Positions 1-10,840 of a DNA stretch of 64,000 bases are shown piece after piece; positions within the stretch are counted from its first letter, which is position 1, and each line of letters starts with the position of its first letter. The position numbers and the translations under genes were made by a program. The stretch is from Plectrocnemia conspersa (lineage: Eukaryota > Arthropoda > Insecta > Trichoptera > Polycentropodidae), in contig VTFK01000291.1 in NCBI GenBank assembly GCA_009617715.1, positions 248,001 to 312,000 on the forward strand. The letters are read 5' to 3'. The notes beneath the pieces are model-generated. The model was not told where the DNA came from, did no database searches, and was given only the letters and a program-made list of their open reading frames with translations.

Positions 1-334
1 CATATATGTTTTTATGCACAATATATAAATATTTTCGAGAACTTTTAATATTTAATATTTCATTACTTATATATATATTGTTTGAGTTATTTAATATTTG
101 CAGCAATAATAAAAATTTCTATACAAGCGTATTATTTTACATTAAGTAATTGGACCTTTGTGTACAAAAATCGGTTTAATGTAAGATTCGAATGAAATAA
201 AATATTAAGGCTGAAAGTAATCTAAAATTTACAAATATTTATATACATAAAAAATATATTGGGCACTATAATAAAATTTTCTGTATGTTAAAAGAAATAT
301 GGTAGGCAATATATTTCACAATAATTTATTTATT
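1..334. other. AT-rich intergenic DNA, nothing recognised
   Basis: Low-complexity A/T-rich sequence. I see no ORF, RNA gene or clear repeat here. Confidence 0.6.
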
Positions 335-841
335 TTTTATTTTGTACTGTGGGGTATGAGTTGGCTACTCTGGAGCGACGCGGTTCTCTGGCAACACTGA
401 AGTGCTTGGTTTTACGAAGCAAATGACAATGTATTTTTTTAACCATAAATTAATTTTCTGTAGATCTCTGGTAACCAAGCGATAATTAATTTGCTAAATT
501 ACATTTTGAACCTGAAAACTTTACTTCAAATGTGTTAAAGTTTAATAAAATAATTAATGAATTAAAATAAAATAGATTTTTTGTATTTTTGAAAACATAA
601 GTTATATTTTTTAAATTAAAAAAACCTCATTTATTGTTATTTTATTTCGTTCGAATCTCAAAAATAAAAGAAAATGTCTTACAATATATATTTTTACTAA
701 AATACCAAATGTATGGTGAATACAATTATATTTAAAATTGATAATCTCACATAATTTTTTTTCACTTTTTCTAGGATCATATATAAATATATTTAACACG
801 ATTTTTTGCAACAAAGCTGACTGTGTTGTCTTATTTAAGCT
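335..841. repeat. Diverged tandem repeat, unit 1 (about 480 bp)
   Basis: The unit opens with a conserved GC-richer core at 363-406 that includes GGCTACTCTGGAG and CTGGCAACACT. The same core recurs at 842-885. Further matches run through the whole unit: a TTTGCTAAATTACATTT-like stretch, an AAATGTCTTACAA stretch, and a final TTTTTCTAGGATCATATATAAA stretch. Units 1 and 2 are therefore tandem copies about 479 bp apart, rich in small indels. The minus-strand open frame at 611-982 crosses the junction of the two units and is not a gene. Confidence 0.75.
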
Positions 842-1330
842 GGCTACTCTGGAGCAACGCGGTTCTATGGCAACACTACAGTGCTGTTTCGGCGACACAT
901 GGTTTGATAATGCAAAGCGTAATTGTTTTTTAACTTTATATTTATTTAACCGTAAATTATTATTTTGCTGACTTGGCGGCAATTCATTCGCTAAATTACA
1001 TTTAAACCTTAAAACTTAGCTATAAACGACTAAAAAAAATATTTGTGTTATAGTATATTTAAATATTTTAATGAATTACAATGAAATAGATCCTTAGGTA
1101 TTTTTTTAAAACATATGGTATATATTTTAACATAAAAATTAGGTCTGGTAAAAAATCATCTAATTTATCATATAAATCACAAAAATAAAACCAAATGTCT
1201 TACAAATTTTATTTTGTCTAAATGACCGAAATTTGTGATAAATAATAATATAATTTAAATTGCGTATTTCAGAATTTTTTACCCTTTTTCTAAAATCACA
1301 TATAAAAATATTTTAAAATCTAAACCATTA
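842..1330. repeat. Diverged tandem repeat, unit 2 (about 480 bp)
   Basis: Second copy of the unit that starts near 335. The core at 842-885 differs from that at 363-406 at only a few positions. The rest of the unit has drifted more and carries small indels. Confidence 0.75.
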
Positions 1331-1420
1331 TAACTAGCCAGGTCTCCCCAATGTGTCATGATGGCCAAAGAAACACTAGTATCTCCTAAACATCAACGAC
1401 TCACTGGTGCGTCATTTGTT
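1331..1420. repeat. Repeat fragment related to one at 63.33 kb
   Basis: The stretch at 1333-1380 contains GATGGCCAAAGAAACACT. It aligns with 63326-63375, which contains GATAGCCAAAGAAGCACT. Both are followed by ACATCAACGACT, directly at 1390-1401 and after extra sequence at 63477-63488. It lies where a third unit of the upstream tandem array would begin, so it may be a diverged third unit. Confidence 0.55.
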
Positions 1421-2274
1421 GATAATTTTTTTTATAATTTTTTTCAACTTTTTAACGAACTATTTACAATTTTTTTTCTTTAATTATTAAAGATTATTGT
1501 ACTGGCTTCATTTATCAGTAAACTAAGTATTTTATATCTATTTTCAGAAAATAATACTGACCCGTGAAAAAAATAACAGGTGGCTAAAGGGTTAAGTAAG
1601 TATTCCGAGTTCATAACCGCCGCATGAACATATGTCGTTAATAATGAGTAAATAGAGCAAATGACACAGATCGGATCCTTGTGGTACTCTAGTTTAAACG
1701 AAATACTAATCAGAGCAACGATTACCATAGCTCGCATACTGACGGCGGCGAGAGATAAAAAATTATAAAGGTATAATATAAAACGTTATTGTTTTTAAAT
1801 TTATATTATAATTAAAAGATTAGAATTTCTGTTTATTATATAATTAAAATTCCGATCAAAGCTTTTTCTATATTTTACTAATCTTACGGATGAATTTCGT
1901 GATATTATGAGGTTGGTCGTTTATAGTTTCATCTATTGATAATTAGCAGAATTTATTGATTTCAGTTAGTCTTAATATTTTTTATAAAGAGTATAACATA
2001 CACGTTCTTAAATAAATATTCTATACACAATTATATTAAGAACTTGACACTAAGCCATTGATAAAAATTGTAAGTCAGCTGAAAAAAAATATTTATGTAT
2101 TATATATATAATCGCAGTATTTTATATCTTGTTATAAATTACAGCATCAAATTTACAACAGAATTTAACTTACATAATATTATAATTATACAATATAGTT
2201 TCTATATATTAAATCAACCGTCCTGTTATATTAGAACAGTTTTTTTTTATATCCATCGAATGTGTTAATAAAAA
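1421..2274. other. AT-rich intergenic DNA, nothing recognised
   Basis: A/T-rich with poly(T) runs. The minus frame at 1480-1737 is short, shows no domain, and I do not accept it as a gene. Confidence 0.55.
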
Positions 2275-2730
2275 CCTATCAGAAATCTGCAATGAAATCG
2301 AATTTTCCCTGATGGTTCGCGTTACGTGCTTTCGTGTTTTCTTTCCACAAAGACCCGAGGAAAACTCGTAGGTATGTTTTCATTACGTTTTCATCTTTTT
2401 TTCTCTTTCTCTCACTCTCTTTACACTCAAGCCTCTTGTTAAATTTGGGAATGGCAATCCTTGATCGTGTGTCACACCCGCCGCCTCCGATTCCCATTCC
2501 CGAAACGGAAAAATGGGAAAAATGTAGGTACAACAAAGAGATTTCGACGTTTCGGCGAACCGAGATAGATATTTCGAAATAGGTCAGTAATATTTCGATG
2601 TTCATAAAGCAAGTGTCTGCGGACCACGAAACCCACGAATTCCACTTTTAGATTGATAAAAGGAACGACGATCACAAATCACGAGACGCGTTTGACCCCT
2701 CTTTGCCTCTGTGTCGTTTATTTCGTACAA
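2275..2730. other. GC-richer island 1, possible conserved non-coding DNA
   Basis: Composition changes sharply from the AT-rich flanks to mixed sequence with CpG. Short frames are open on both strands but none resembles a known protein. A small inverted repeat, TTCCCATT at 2491-2498 and AATGGGAA at 2512-2519, lies inside. Calling it a regulatory island is inference from composition only. Confidence 0.4.
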
Positions 2731-4049
2731 CATATTGTGCGTAGGTCGAGCACAAGTGATATGTGATGTGAATTAAAACATATTTTACGTATCTTTAATA
2801 AAAAAATACTTTGTGACATATTAGCTTGAATTAGATACTGGGTACTACTTATTTACTTAACTTTATTGTCTAATAAAATTTAAAAAAAAATATATTTAAC
2901 ATTACTTAGATCATTATTGAATAAAACGCTAAGACATAATTAAATTTTAATAATCCTAATATTATAATTTATTATAGCACTTCAAATTTAATGTTGAATT
3001 TTAGTATGAAAGTTTTTAGTCTCAAGAGCTAGCTTATATTAATTTTAATATGCACTAATTAATATGTTGGCATCAAAATTAAACTTTTAAGTACTATCGC
3101 GGTTTATCCTTGTAAATATTTTATCACTCAAAGATACTTTAAATTATATAGTTTTAGAATCGATATGAAAACTTTGCGGCTTTTTGCGACTGCCATACTT
3201 TTTAAACATCAAAGAACCTAGTCAGTTTAATAAGAACATTGCCTCTTGTATAAATATATTATTTAATATTAAATTATCTTTTTAAATAAAGTAAAAATAA
3301 TAACATTTTATCAAGACTCAGAAATTAGCTTAGAGGTTAACCTTCTACCTACAAAAAATATGAAATAGAGTTAACGTTAAAAATGCCATATACATAGAAT
3401 AATAAACAACATAAAAAAATTGATCTAAAAACATTAATAAAACTGATATTAGTTATAGAACAATTTTACCTCAATCGCGAATTTATTTTTTTACAAAGAT
3501 ACTAGAATGTATCAGTGCAAAATGTGTGGTTTAATTTTAACCTTAATATACGCAGCAGACCGATATTAAATAAAACTTATGTTGCAAACTTTGTGCAATT
3601 AGTATACATCAAAATACGTATTATTCTCGTATCATCGTCTGTGTTTCATAGCTACTAAATTGTCTACAAAGGTCCGATTTAATTCTTGGATTTTAATCTT
3701 ATTTGTATGTAAACTTAAAAGCAGTTGCTTCATTGATCTTCTTAAGATCAGAATTGCTCAGTATTCTCAGTTGCTTTAAGTTATAATAAAGTGTAGTTCT
3801 GACTGATTAAAAATATATTATTTTTCCGAAATTTTGCTCATGGATTTAATTTTTTAATCATAACTGTTTACCGTTTGAGAGAAGTTCTTGCAATAGATAA
3901 ATTTTATAGCATAGATACTTTTACTACAACTTTTATGAATAAGCTGTTTGTTTATAGATAACATATGCTTTTGATATATTAACGCTATATACCACATGTT
4001 TTCGATTTATTGCTTTTGTATAAGCTAATATATTTGAAAAATTCATGTT
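2731..4049. other. AT-rich intergenic DNA, nothing recognised
   Basis: More than 1.3 kb of A/T-rich sequence with stops in every frame. No gene, RNA or repeat was recognised. Confidence 0.55.
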
Positions 4050-4620
4050 AGCCTAAATGGAACCTTATGGGCTTTCGACGGTTGACAAAATGAGAGGTAA
4101 CGCATAGCACGAGACCAATAAGCCAATAAAAATAGCCCTCGGGTCATATATTGGGGAAATAAACGGGGTCGGGAAAAGCGATAAGCCTTTTACCGAAAAC
4201 GTGGAAAACAGGAAGGTTTGTGCCCCGGAGCAAGAATCTGCATTATCGACGCTTTTAGCCGCCGAGCACTTTTCGTAAATTTTAATACGCGAAACGCGTA
4301 CGTGCTCGCTCCCAAACATAAACGTTGGAGATAGAAGCGTATAGGAGGCACAATGAAAAATTAATATTATTACACATACGAGAGATGCAAGAAAAACAGG
4401 AGAGCGCTCCCGAAAAATATGCCATTTTCACAAACAAAACGCAAACCGCAACCCTCTTTAAATAACTGCCTGCGATTATTTTTTATTTACCCCAAGGTCC
4501 GTGCACCCCCGCGGTTTCCTTTCAAAACCAGACTTGATGGAGGGTCTTTTGTAAAAATCCTTTTCATCATTCTTTTGATTGAGTACCCTAACCTTGTACA
4601 CTGAAATTCGATATTTAATG
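4050..4620. other. GC-richer island 2
   Basis: Mixed-composition block with several CpG. Frames at 4065-4319 (minus) and 4419-4604 (plus) are open only because local GC is higher; neither has a recognisable domain. It could be conserved non-coding DNA. Confidence 0.4.
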
Positions 4621-5340
4621 TACATCGACTTTCATATGCGTTTCAAGATGGATCTTAAGAAAAAAAAAATACTTTAATAAATTAAAAAAGAAATGTAGCA
4701 GTATTAATTAATATATAATATAAGGTCTCAGCATACATACATATATATATATCTACATATATGAAACGGATATATATGTATGTATATATTTTCGTTTAGA
4801 ATCTCTCATATTCATGCAGATAAAAGATTCGTACGGGTCCTGACCGTATTTTTCCCTTTACATGCAAATTTCCCGTGTCCACGTAAAGAAAAACATGCAA
4901 ATTTTATATAAACATTTCGCATGAATGTACAAAAATACATTTTGGATATATATTTGAGCGTACAAAAACCTCGTGGAAAAAGGGGTCGTAAAAATGTGTG
5001 TGTCTGAATATTCAAGGGCATATAAACATCGCATAATAATCGCTGTGACCGTCATATTGTCGAGGGACGCTGTTTGCAAATAACAGGATTTTGCCAACCT
5101 GTAACTAAATAAGTCGATTTTCGCTGTTTTTCAATAGTATATTCCAACAAAATACAGTATCTTTCTTTTTTATTCTTTAATAATAAGTATGTGTGTGTAT
5201 TTAGAACATATATTATATTTACGTGATTTATTGTAGATCGCGTTAATGTCCTGGAAGTAGTCTCGATATATTTCGCCAAAATAATTTTGGCATCATCAGG
5301 AGAACTTTTTTATTTTTATTTTTGTATACACATTTTTTAC
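4621..5340. other. Intergenic DNA with two octamer-like sites
   Basis: AT-rich with an ATATGTATG-type simple tract near 4737-4790. Two copies of the POU-type octamer ATGCAAAT lie about 30 bp apart near 4862 and 4894. Overlapping minus-strand frames from 4812 to 5279 show no domain and are not accepted. Confidence 0.4.
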
Positions 5341-5360
5341 ATCACACAGATAAAGTTTTA

Positions 5361-5450
5361 GAATTCGCACTTTCACTAAATATTTTTTTTCAGCTCGTTA
5401 TCATTCTTAACTATAGTATTTTTGACATTTACTAGTGAAAGTGCTAATTC
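5361..5450. repeat. 18-bp inverted repeat
   Basis: GAATTCGCACTTTCACTA at 5361-5378 is matched in inverse orientation by TAGTGAAAGTGCTAATTC at 5433-5450, with one mismatch. The loop is about 54 bp. It may be the ends of a short, decayed inverted-repeat element. Confidence 0.7.
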
Positions 5451-5478
5451 TTTTTGCAATAAAAAAAAAGTGTATTTC

Positions 5479-5588
<110 letters not shown>

Positions 5589-5599
5589 ATAAAAATTAT

Positions 5600-5960
5600 A
5601 TTGTACCTGTGTATCAACGAGGTGAAATATTTGAAAATTATGTCCTATTTTCGAATGCAGCAGTTCCTCGTGCGCCGCTCAAGGAATTGCCAATCATTAT
5701 GCAAAGTAGGTATCCTACGTTGGATGCAGAAGTTTCGAAGCTCCTCGTCATCTTATTACGGTGTTCCACTCCCTCCCCTACTACATCTTTCGGCGGTCGG
5801 AGGGTGGATATAGATACGGGACGTTCACCGTCCAGGGAGTCATTCACCATTCATCCCCCGGAGCGAGATATGCCAAATGGGCATCGTTGTTCGCCAACAG
5901 TGCGATAAGAATAAGAATTACGAACACGATTTCTTCCTTCCGCATTCTCCTTGACTCTAG
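5600..5960. other. GC-richer island 3
   Basis: Mixed-composition block next to the microsatellite. Overlapping frames are open on both strands, but none shows a recognisable protein feature. Confidence 0.4.
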
Positions 5961-7104
5961 GCGTTTAAAATTGGGGCGTTGTAATTTAATTTTAATTTTT
6001 AATATTTTTTTAACGATTAAAGAAAATACATCCTGTTAAAAACAAAATATCCTGGGTATTACATTGCAAATTAGAAAGGTTTTAATAAATATTTTGAAAT
6101 ATTAGAATAAAAAATTTAAAGTTTTCTGAATTTTATATATAAAAATTCTACTTTTTAAAACTGTATTTCAATAACATTATATCAATACATCAATATACCT
6201 AAACCATACTTTGCATAAATAAATTTAATAAATGTAGTCATACAAAAAGAAACGCAACAAAGGTAATAGGAACCGTGCTAGACACCCCATATTGCACAAT
6301 AACCACAAGCTTTAAAATAAAATTTAATTTAACAAGTACTTTATTTGTATATGTAATACATTATTAATTTAAAATATTAGGTGACTAACCTAAGTAATTA
6401 AATTAATTTACAAAATTATCAGTTTCTTAAAATTATTATCTTAGTTTATGTCATTTGTTCCCCCAGGTGGTTGATCCCTTACACATTTACAGTTTATTTA
6501 AGTATTTATATTCGTTAATACCAGCGTTCGTAAAAATAGTGTAGAACCAAATTCATAAAATTATTGCTCTTCTACAAAATTACATATAATTCCAGGCAAT
6601 TTATAATGTTTTCCTATTGACAATAAAAAAAAATTATTGTAAATATTATTGTATTTAGGAACTGTGATAAACTATTTTTAATTTATTTTCATAATATTTT
6701 AGTTTACTTTTAAATTATTTTCATTTTACTATAAGAAACATACAATGTAGTTTGAATAATTATAAAAAAAATTTTTTGGCAGAATATTTGCAAACAAATA
6801 TTTGGCAAAATATTTTTAAAAGTATGAATTTTCGACTAAATACTGCTTATATTTTCTAAAAAATAATACGTTAAATATGTTTTGTAGTTTAAATTAAAAA
6901 AAGCATTAAAATTTTTCAGGTATGTCTCGAAATGAAATCGAAATTAAAATATTAATGAAAGAGACGGCGCTAAAACAATTTCAGATACTTGGTTACCAAG
7001 CTTTAACAAAATTCATACAAATATAAATTCCGTTATACAAACAAATTAAAAAAATTAATTCATTTGTTGTTTCCTTAGTAACAAACAAACGTAAAAATAA
7101 TAAA
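5961..7104. other. AT-rich intergenic DNA, nothing recognised
   Basis: A/T-rich with many stops in all frames. No feature seen. Confidence 0.55.
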
Positions 7105-7310
7105 AATACAAGATCGGGTCAAGCACGACGCAGCTCAAGGGTTTGTGACTGCTGAGATAAGATCAAAATTGCGCCCAAGATGATGACCCCAACATCGGTG
7201 GTCAAAACGAGCGAGAAAAGGCACCATCACATTTAAAAAAGCTAAGTAAAGTGTTGAATAAATCCGGTTAAAACTTGAACGTAATAATCGGGCGCTTCAA
7301 TAAATGTGTT
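7105..7310. other. Short GC-richer patch upstream of the decayed transposon gene
   Basis: About 200 bp of mixed composition, with stretches such as CAAGCACGACGCAGCTCAAGG, between very AT-rich flanks. No frame is open throughout. It could be part of the mobile element whose decayed gene lies at 7770-9340 or an unrelated island; I cannot tell which. Confidence 0.3.
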
Positions 7311-7769
7311 ATGTTTTAAACTAACCAGAAAATATATACAAAAAACAATTAGGATTGCTTAAATTGTTTATTTCAAGCATATTTTTATTATTTAGTAGAC
7401 CCACCCATGGCTTTAATTACAGCTGTAAACCCTTGGCATACTAAAAAAAAATTGTATAATTTTTTGAACTTTATCACTGACCGACAAAAATGTTATAGCT
7501 AGGATATTTCTGACTGATTGAACTAAGTTTATCAAACATACTCAAAGTCTTTAATGTGACTATGATGTATCACGTCAATGTTAGCGTCAAATTATTGTTT
7601 GTATGGACCCATACATTAAAGATGTACCGGTAATTGCTACCTAGGAATGTTTTTGTCTAATGGTTTAATGGAAGTTGTGATAATATGGAGTAAAAGTAGT
7701 GGGTGATATATTTACTAATTTATATTAAAAACGATCAAAAATATATGAAAATAAACATCAGTTAAAAAC
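7311..7769. other. AT-rich flank of the decayed transposon gene
   Basis: No clear terminal inverted repeat could be matched by eye between this flank and the other flank at 9341-9800. Confidence 0.4.
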
Positions 7770-9340
7770 AGAATTATAAATGCTTCTTAATATATTTTCT
7801 TCAAGCAGTGATCTGCTATCATACTAGCATTCCATTTTTATTGAAAACGGTTTTCTATAATAACCATAATTCGAGGGAATCTTTCAACCGATTCGTCTCT
7901 TACTGCCCCCAGATTTTCCGAAAAAAAGACAAGATACAAATAGAGAAAATTAATTATAAATGACATCTTGCACCTATTTTCACTAAATTAACATATTTAG
8001 GGTATTTATTATTATCTAAAAAGCCTTTCACTACAGCTTTGAATGACTTTAAGGCATCTAACTGAACACTAGTGAGGTGCTTTTCGAATTCCTTATCCTG
8101 TAATATTTCGCGTATTGGTAGCCTAACAAAAATGCATTTTCTTAACTTTGCTTCTCAAATTTTTTTAAATTTTGTTTCAAAGTACTGAAAATTAGTGTCA
8201 TTTTTGTCAAATGCTTTCACAAAAATTTTGTATGACCAAACTATATGTGCAAAGGTGGTAAAAAATTTTTTATACAAGTGGCTTAAATTTAATATTGTCT
8301 TTTCCAGTCACAAATTCTGGTCTCTAAGGCCATGATATTATTATTTTATAATGTTGATGTGTTGCTCTACTATCCCATAAAAAAAAGAAGTAATAATAAA
8401 TCTTCTTTACAAACCTAGCAGTAAGACAAATATTCCATTGGAAACCATTGTATTTTATCAAATTCATCAAATTCGACATACTTTCATAAGTTTTTTTTGT
8501 ATTGTCCGCTTCGATGGTTTTTTATTAACATTGTTAAGCAAAACTGCTTTTAGATAAATCTATGAATAGACGCATATCACCTGAATCATAATCTTCATTC
8601 AATTATTAGAATACTTCACGTATATCCTTGAAATAACAAACGACATCCATCAAATCGAAATAAACAGTTAGGTTTTAATTTATTTTTCTAAAATAATAAA
8701 TCCTAGTTTGTGTTGAAAGTGAATTACATTATTTCAGCAATTCAGCTTGTTGCTTTGATAAATTAATGTCTTTTACCAGATGGTTGAGCTTATTTATTGA
8801 ATTAAATGCGGTTTCTTTTCGCGTCATAACTTTCATCACTCGATAATGATGATGATAAAAGCAATAGGTTCTTAATGAAAAATATTATTTTTATTATTGG
8901 ATGGTGGAATAAGCATTGGTATGTCAGAACTATATAAAACTGGTATTATAGCAGAAGGTTCAGATATGCAAAGCCATGCTTATTTTTACTTGAGAATCCT
9001 GTGACGTCAGTAAGGCAGAAGTAGTAATTTATTACATGATTTTTGATTCTTTCTACACAATTGGAACACCAAATTACATCATTCTTTATTTTTCATGTAA
9101 CCACTGAGCTAGTTTTACCTTACAAGATGTGCAGCAAACATAAGGAGCCTATGATTTGTCTTGATCACCAATATGGCATCCGAAGTAGTAAAAATATGCA
9201 CTTTTATTCTTTGGAGCTACGTCATTTCTCTGTTTGACAGGTATATATGTTCCACATATGTAATAAAACTGTCAACCACGTTCTTGCAGAACATTTTACT
9301 GATTTTACGTATTTTTTTGTGGGTTGCACTTTCTCACTAA
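7770..9340 (-). pseudogene. Decayed transposon-type protein of a widespread arthropod family
   Basis: Reading the minus strand across all three frames gives an ordered series of matches to a multicopy arthropod protein family I know from many genomes, whose transposon superfamily I cannot name. N-terminal zinc-binding part: FYYICGTYIP then FGCHIGDQDKS (about 9270-9150) then APYVCCTSCK and LAQWLHEK. Middle: KDIREVF and RLFIDLSKSS (about 8640-8530), then TYESM and LIKYNGFQWNIC (8480-8420). Then WDSRATHQHY (about 8380-8345), a Leu-Pro-Pro-Leu-His-Ile-like site (about 8255), FVKAFDKND, EAKLRKCIFV (about 8155-8126), REILQDKEFEKHL and SFKAVVKGFL. C-terminal: FSENLGAVRDE (about 7925-7900) and NASMIADHC (about 7833-7804). 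Order and spacing fit one gene of about 520 codons. It carries many stops and frameshifts; for example the Trp expected after GDQDKS is a TAG at 9149-9151. It is clearly dead. The family match is from memory and no search was run. Confidence 0.78.
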
Positions 9341-10014
9341 AACTTTAACTCAACCATGGTATATGTCAGTTGATAACAATGTTGCAACATTACTGTGTTT
9401 CCAATGTAAAAAAAGTGTTGCAAACATGAATGAAATAGTTCTTAAAAATATTGCACGATTAACGCAAAAATAAAAATATATAATTTACATATGAGCCACT
9501 GATTTTAAAAGCGGGGTAAGTCTATATTATATTATTGTTGGATAATTGATGGTATGCTTTCGAACTGATTTAAAAATATTGATTAGTAATAATTGATTTG
9601 TTTTATATTGTTTACGGTATTTTTTTATAATAATTATATCCGCATTATTTAAATAAAAATCATGTTTTTAATAGACTTACATCACTTTCAAAAGTAATGA
9701 TTTTATGAAAATGTTGATTTCCGGTTTTTAAGAGTTTAATTATAATCATTTACTTCTTTAACACATTATATGGTATTCGAATATTCGATTATTTGGATTA
9801 GAGTCTCTACATATTTTGTATGGTTTTATTAGCATTATTGTTGCCTCTCAAATATTCTTAAGATTTTTTTAAGCACTTCTTAAAAATTTATTTCAAATTT
9901 TATTTATTACCTAATTAATTATTTTTGTATTTATTTACCGTAGAGCGAACTTTTACTTGCGTCCACTCATAAACGGAACTGTTTGATCATGGTACTAAGT
10001 AAACAAAAGTTGAT
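9341..10014. other. AT-rich intergenic DNA
   Basis: AT-rich. A perfect 14-bp palindrome, AATGTTGCAACATT, lies at 9378-9391. No gene seen. Confidence 0.5.
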
Positions 10015-10530
10015 TATTGAAATTTAATACCATAAAAGGGAGAGCCCCCGAAGAACGGATAAGCTTGCGAGACAGAGGGAGATCTGCTAGGGGTAATTCG
10101 GATTTGAGAAAGGGGTAATGCGACGCCCCAAGTTTGGTGTAGGGAGCTGTAAATAATTGTCTGGACGTGATTTACCGTCTCAAGGCTTGCGTAGGGAAAT
10201 CGTCGCGATTTATCAGCCGCGGCGACAGGGAGCCCGCCTCGCGAATGCCGGCCCTGTCTTCCAAGGATTCCCCAATCCCATACCGGGATATGTGTGCTAC
10301 GGGAACACTCTTGCGTAACAACCATCCGGGCGTACTCTACGTATCTGATGGCGGGGTCGTAGCACCACGCGTACACCGCTCGCTTTATCTGGATATCGGC
10401 CGGATGGGTCATAAATTGTCTGCTATCCTTGATGACAATCCAGGGCCGGATTTATATTAGGTTATTAGAGATCGGACGTATTTTCCCAAAACGAATTCGG
10501 ATTCGCATTAATACGAGAATGTATCGTGGA
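10015..10530. other. GC-richer island 4
   Basis: One of the most GC-rich blocks of the window, with CpG-rich stretches near 10200-10250. Frames are open on both strands over the same bases (10014-10412 minus, 10167-10460 plus), which is expected where stops are rare. Neither translation shows a domain. A conserved regulatory element is possible. Confidence 0.45.
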
Positions 10531-10689
10531 GATGCAAGTAACTATATAATAGGGTGAAAGCTACATATGTTGTTTTGTGAGATAGTCAACACTATATACC
10601 TAGTTTGTTTAAATCATATAGAAAATAACTTCAGATATTTTTTAAAACTAAGCAAATATTTTATTGATTAATGAGACCATTCATTGACC
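10531..10689. other. AT-rich intergenic DNA, nothing recognised
   Basis: No feature seen. Confidence 0.5.
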
Positions 10690-10840
10690 CTAAAACGAAT
10701 TTAGTTATACGTTTTCTCTAAAAGCCCCTGATACAAATTTATTGTAAGGCAAGATTACGTTTAAATAACATATTTAAAAATTAACTGTAAATGACTTGTT
10801 GCCATTGCGGCCATTGCACCAGTAGTAAAAATAACAACAT
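10690..10840. repeat. Dispersed repeat pair, copy 1
   Basis: The core TAAATGACTTGTTGCCATTGC at about 10787-10807, followed by GGCCATT, matches 14620-14650 with a few differences. The AT-rich lead-in GTTTAAAT...ATTAAAAATAT-like sequence is shared too. Copies lie about 3.8 kb apart in the same orientation. Confidence 0.5.

Noticed and set aside
611..982. 123-codon minus frame
   Set aside because: It spans the junction between two tandem repeat units and has no recognisable protein features.
10014..10460. Overlapping frames of 132 and 97 codons on opposite strands
   Set aside because: Both are open over the same GC-rich bases, neither shows a domain, and they cannot both be coding; explained by composition.
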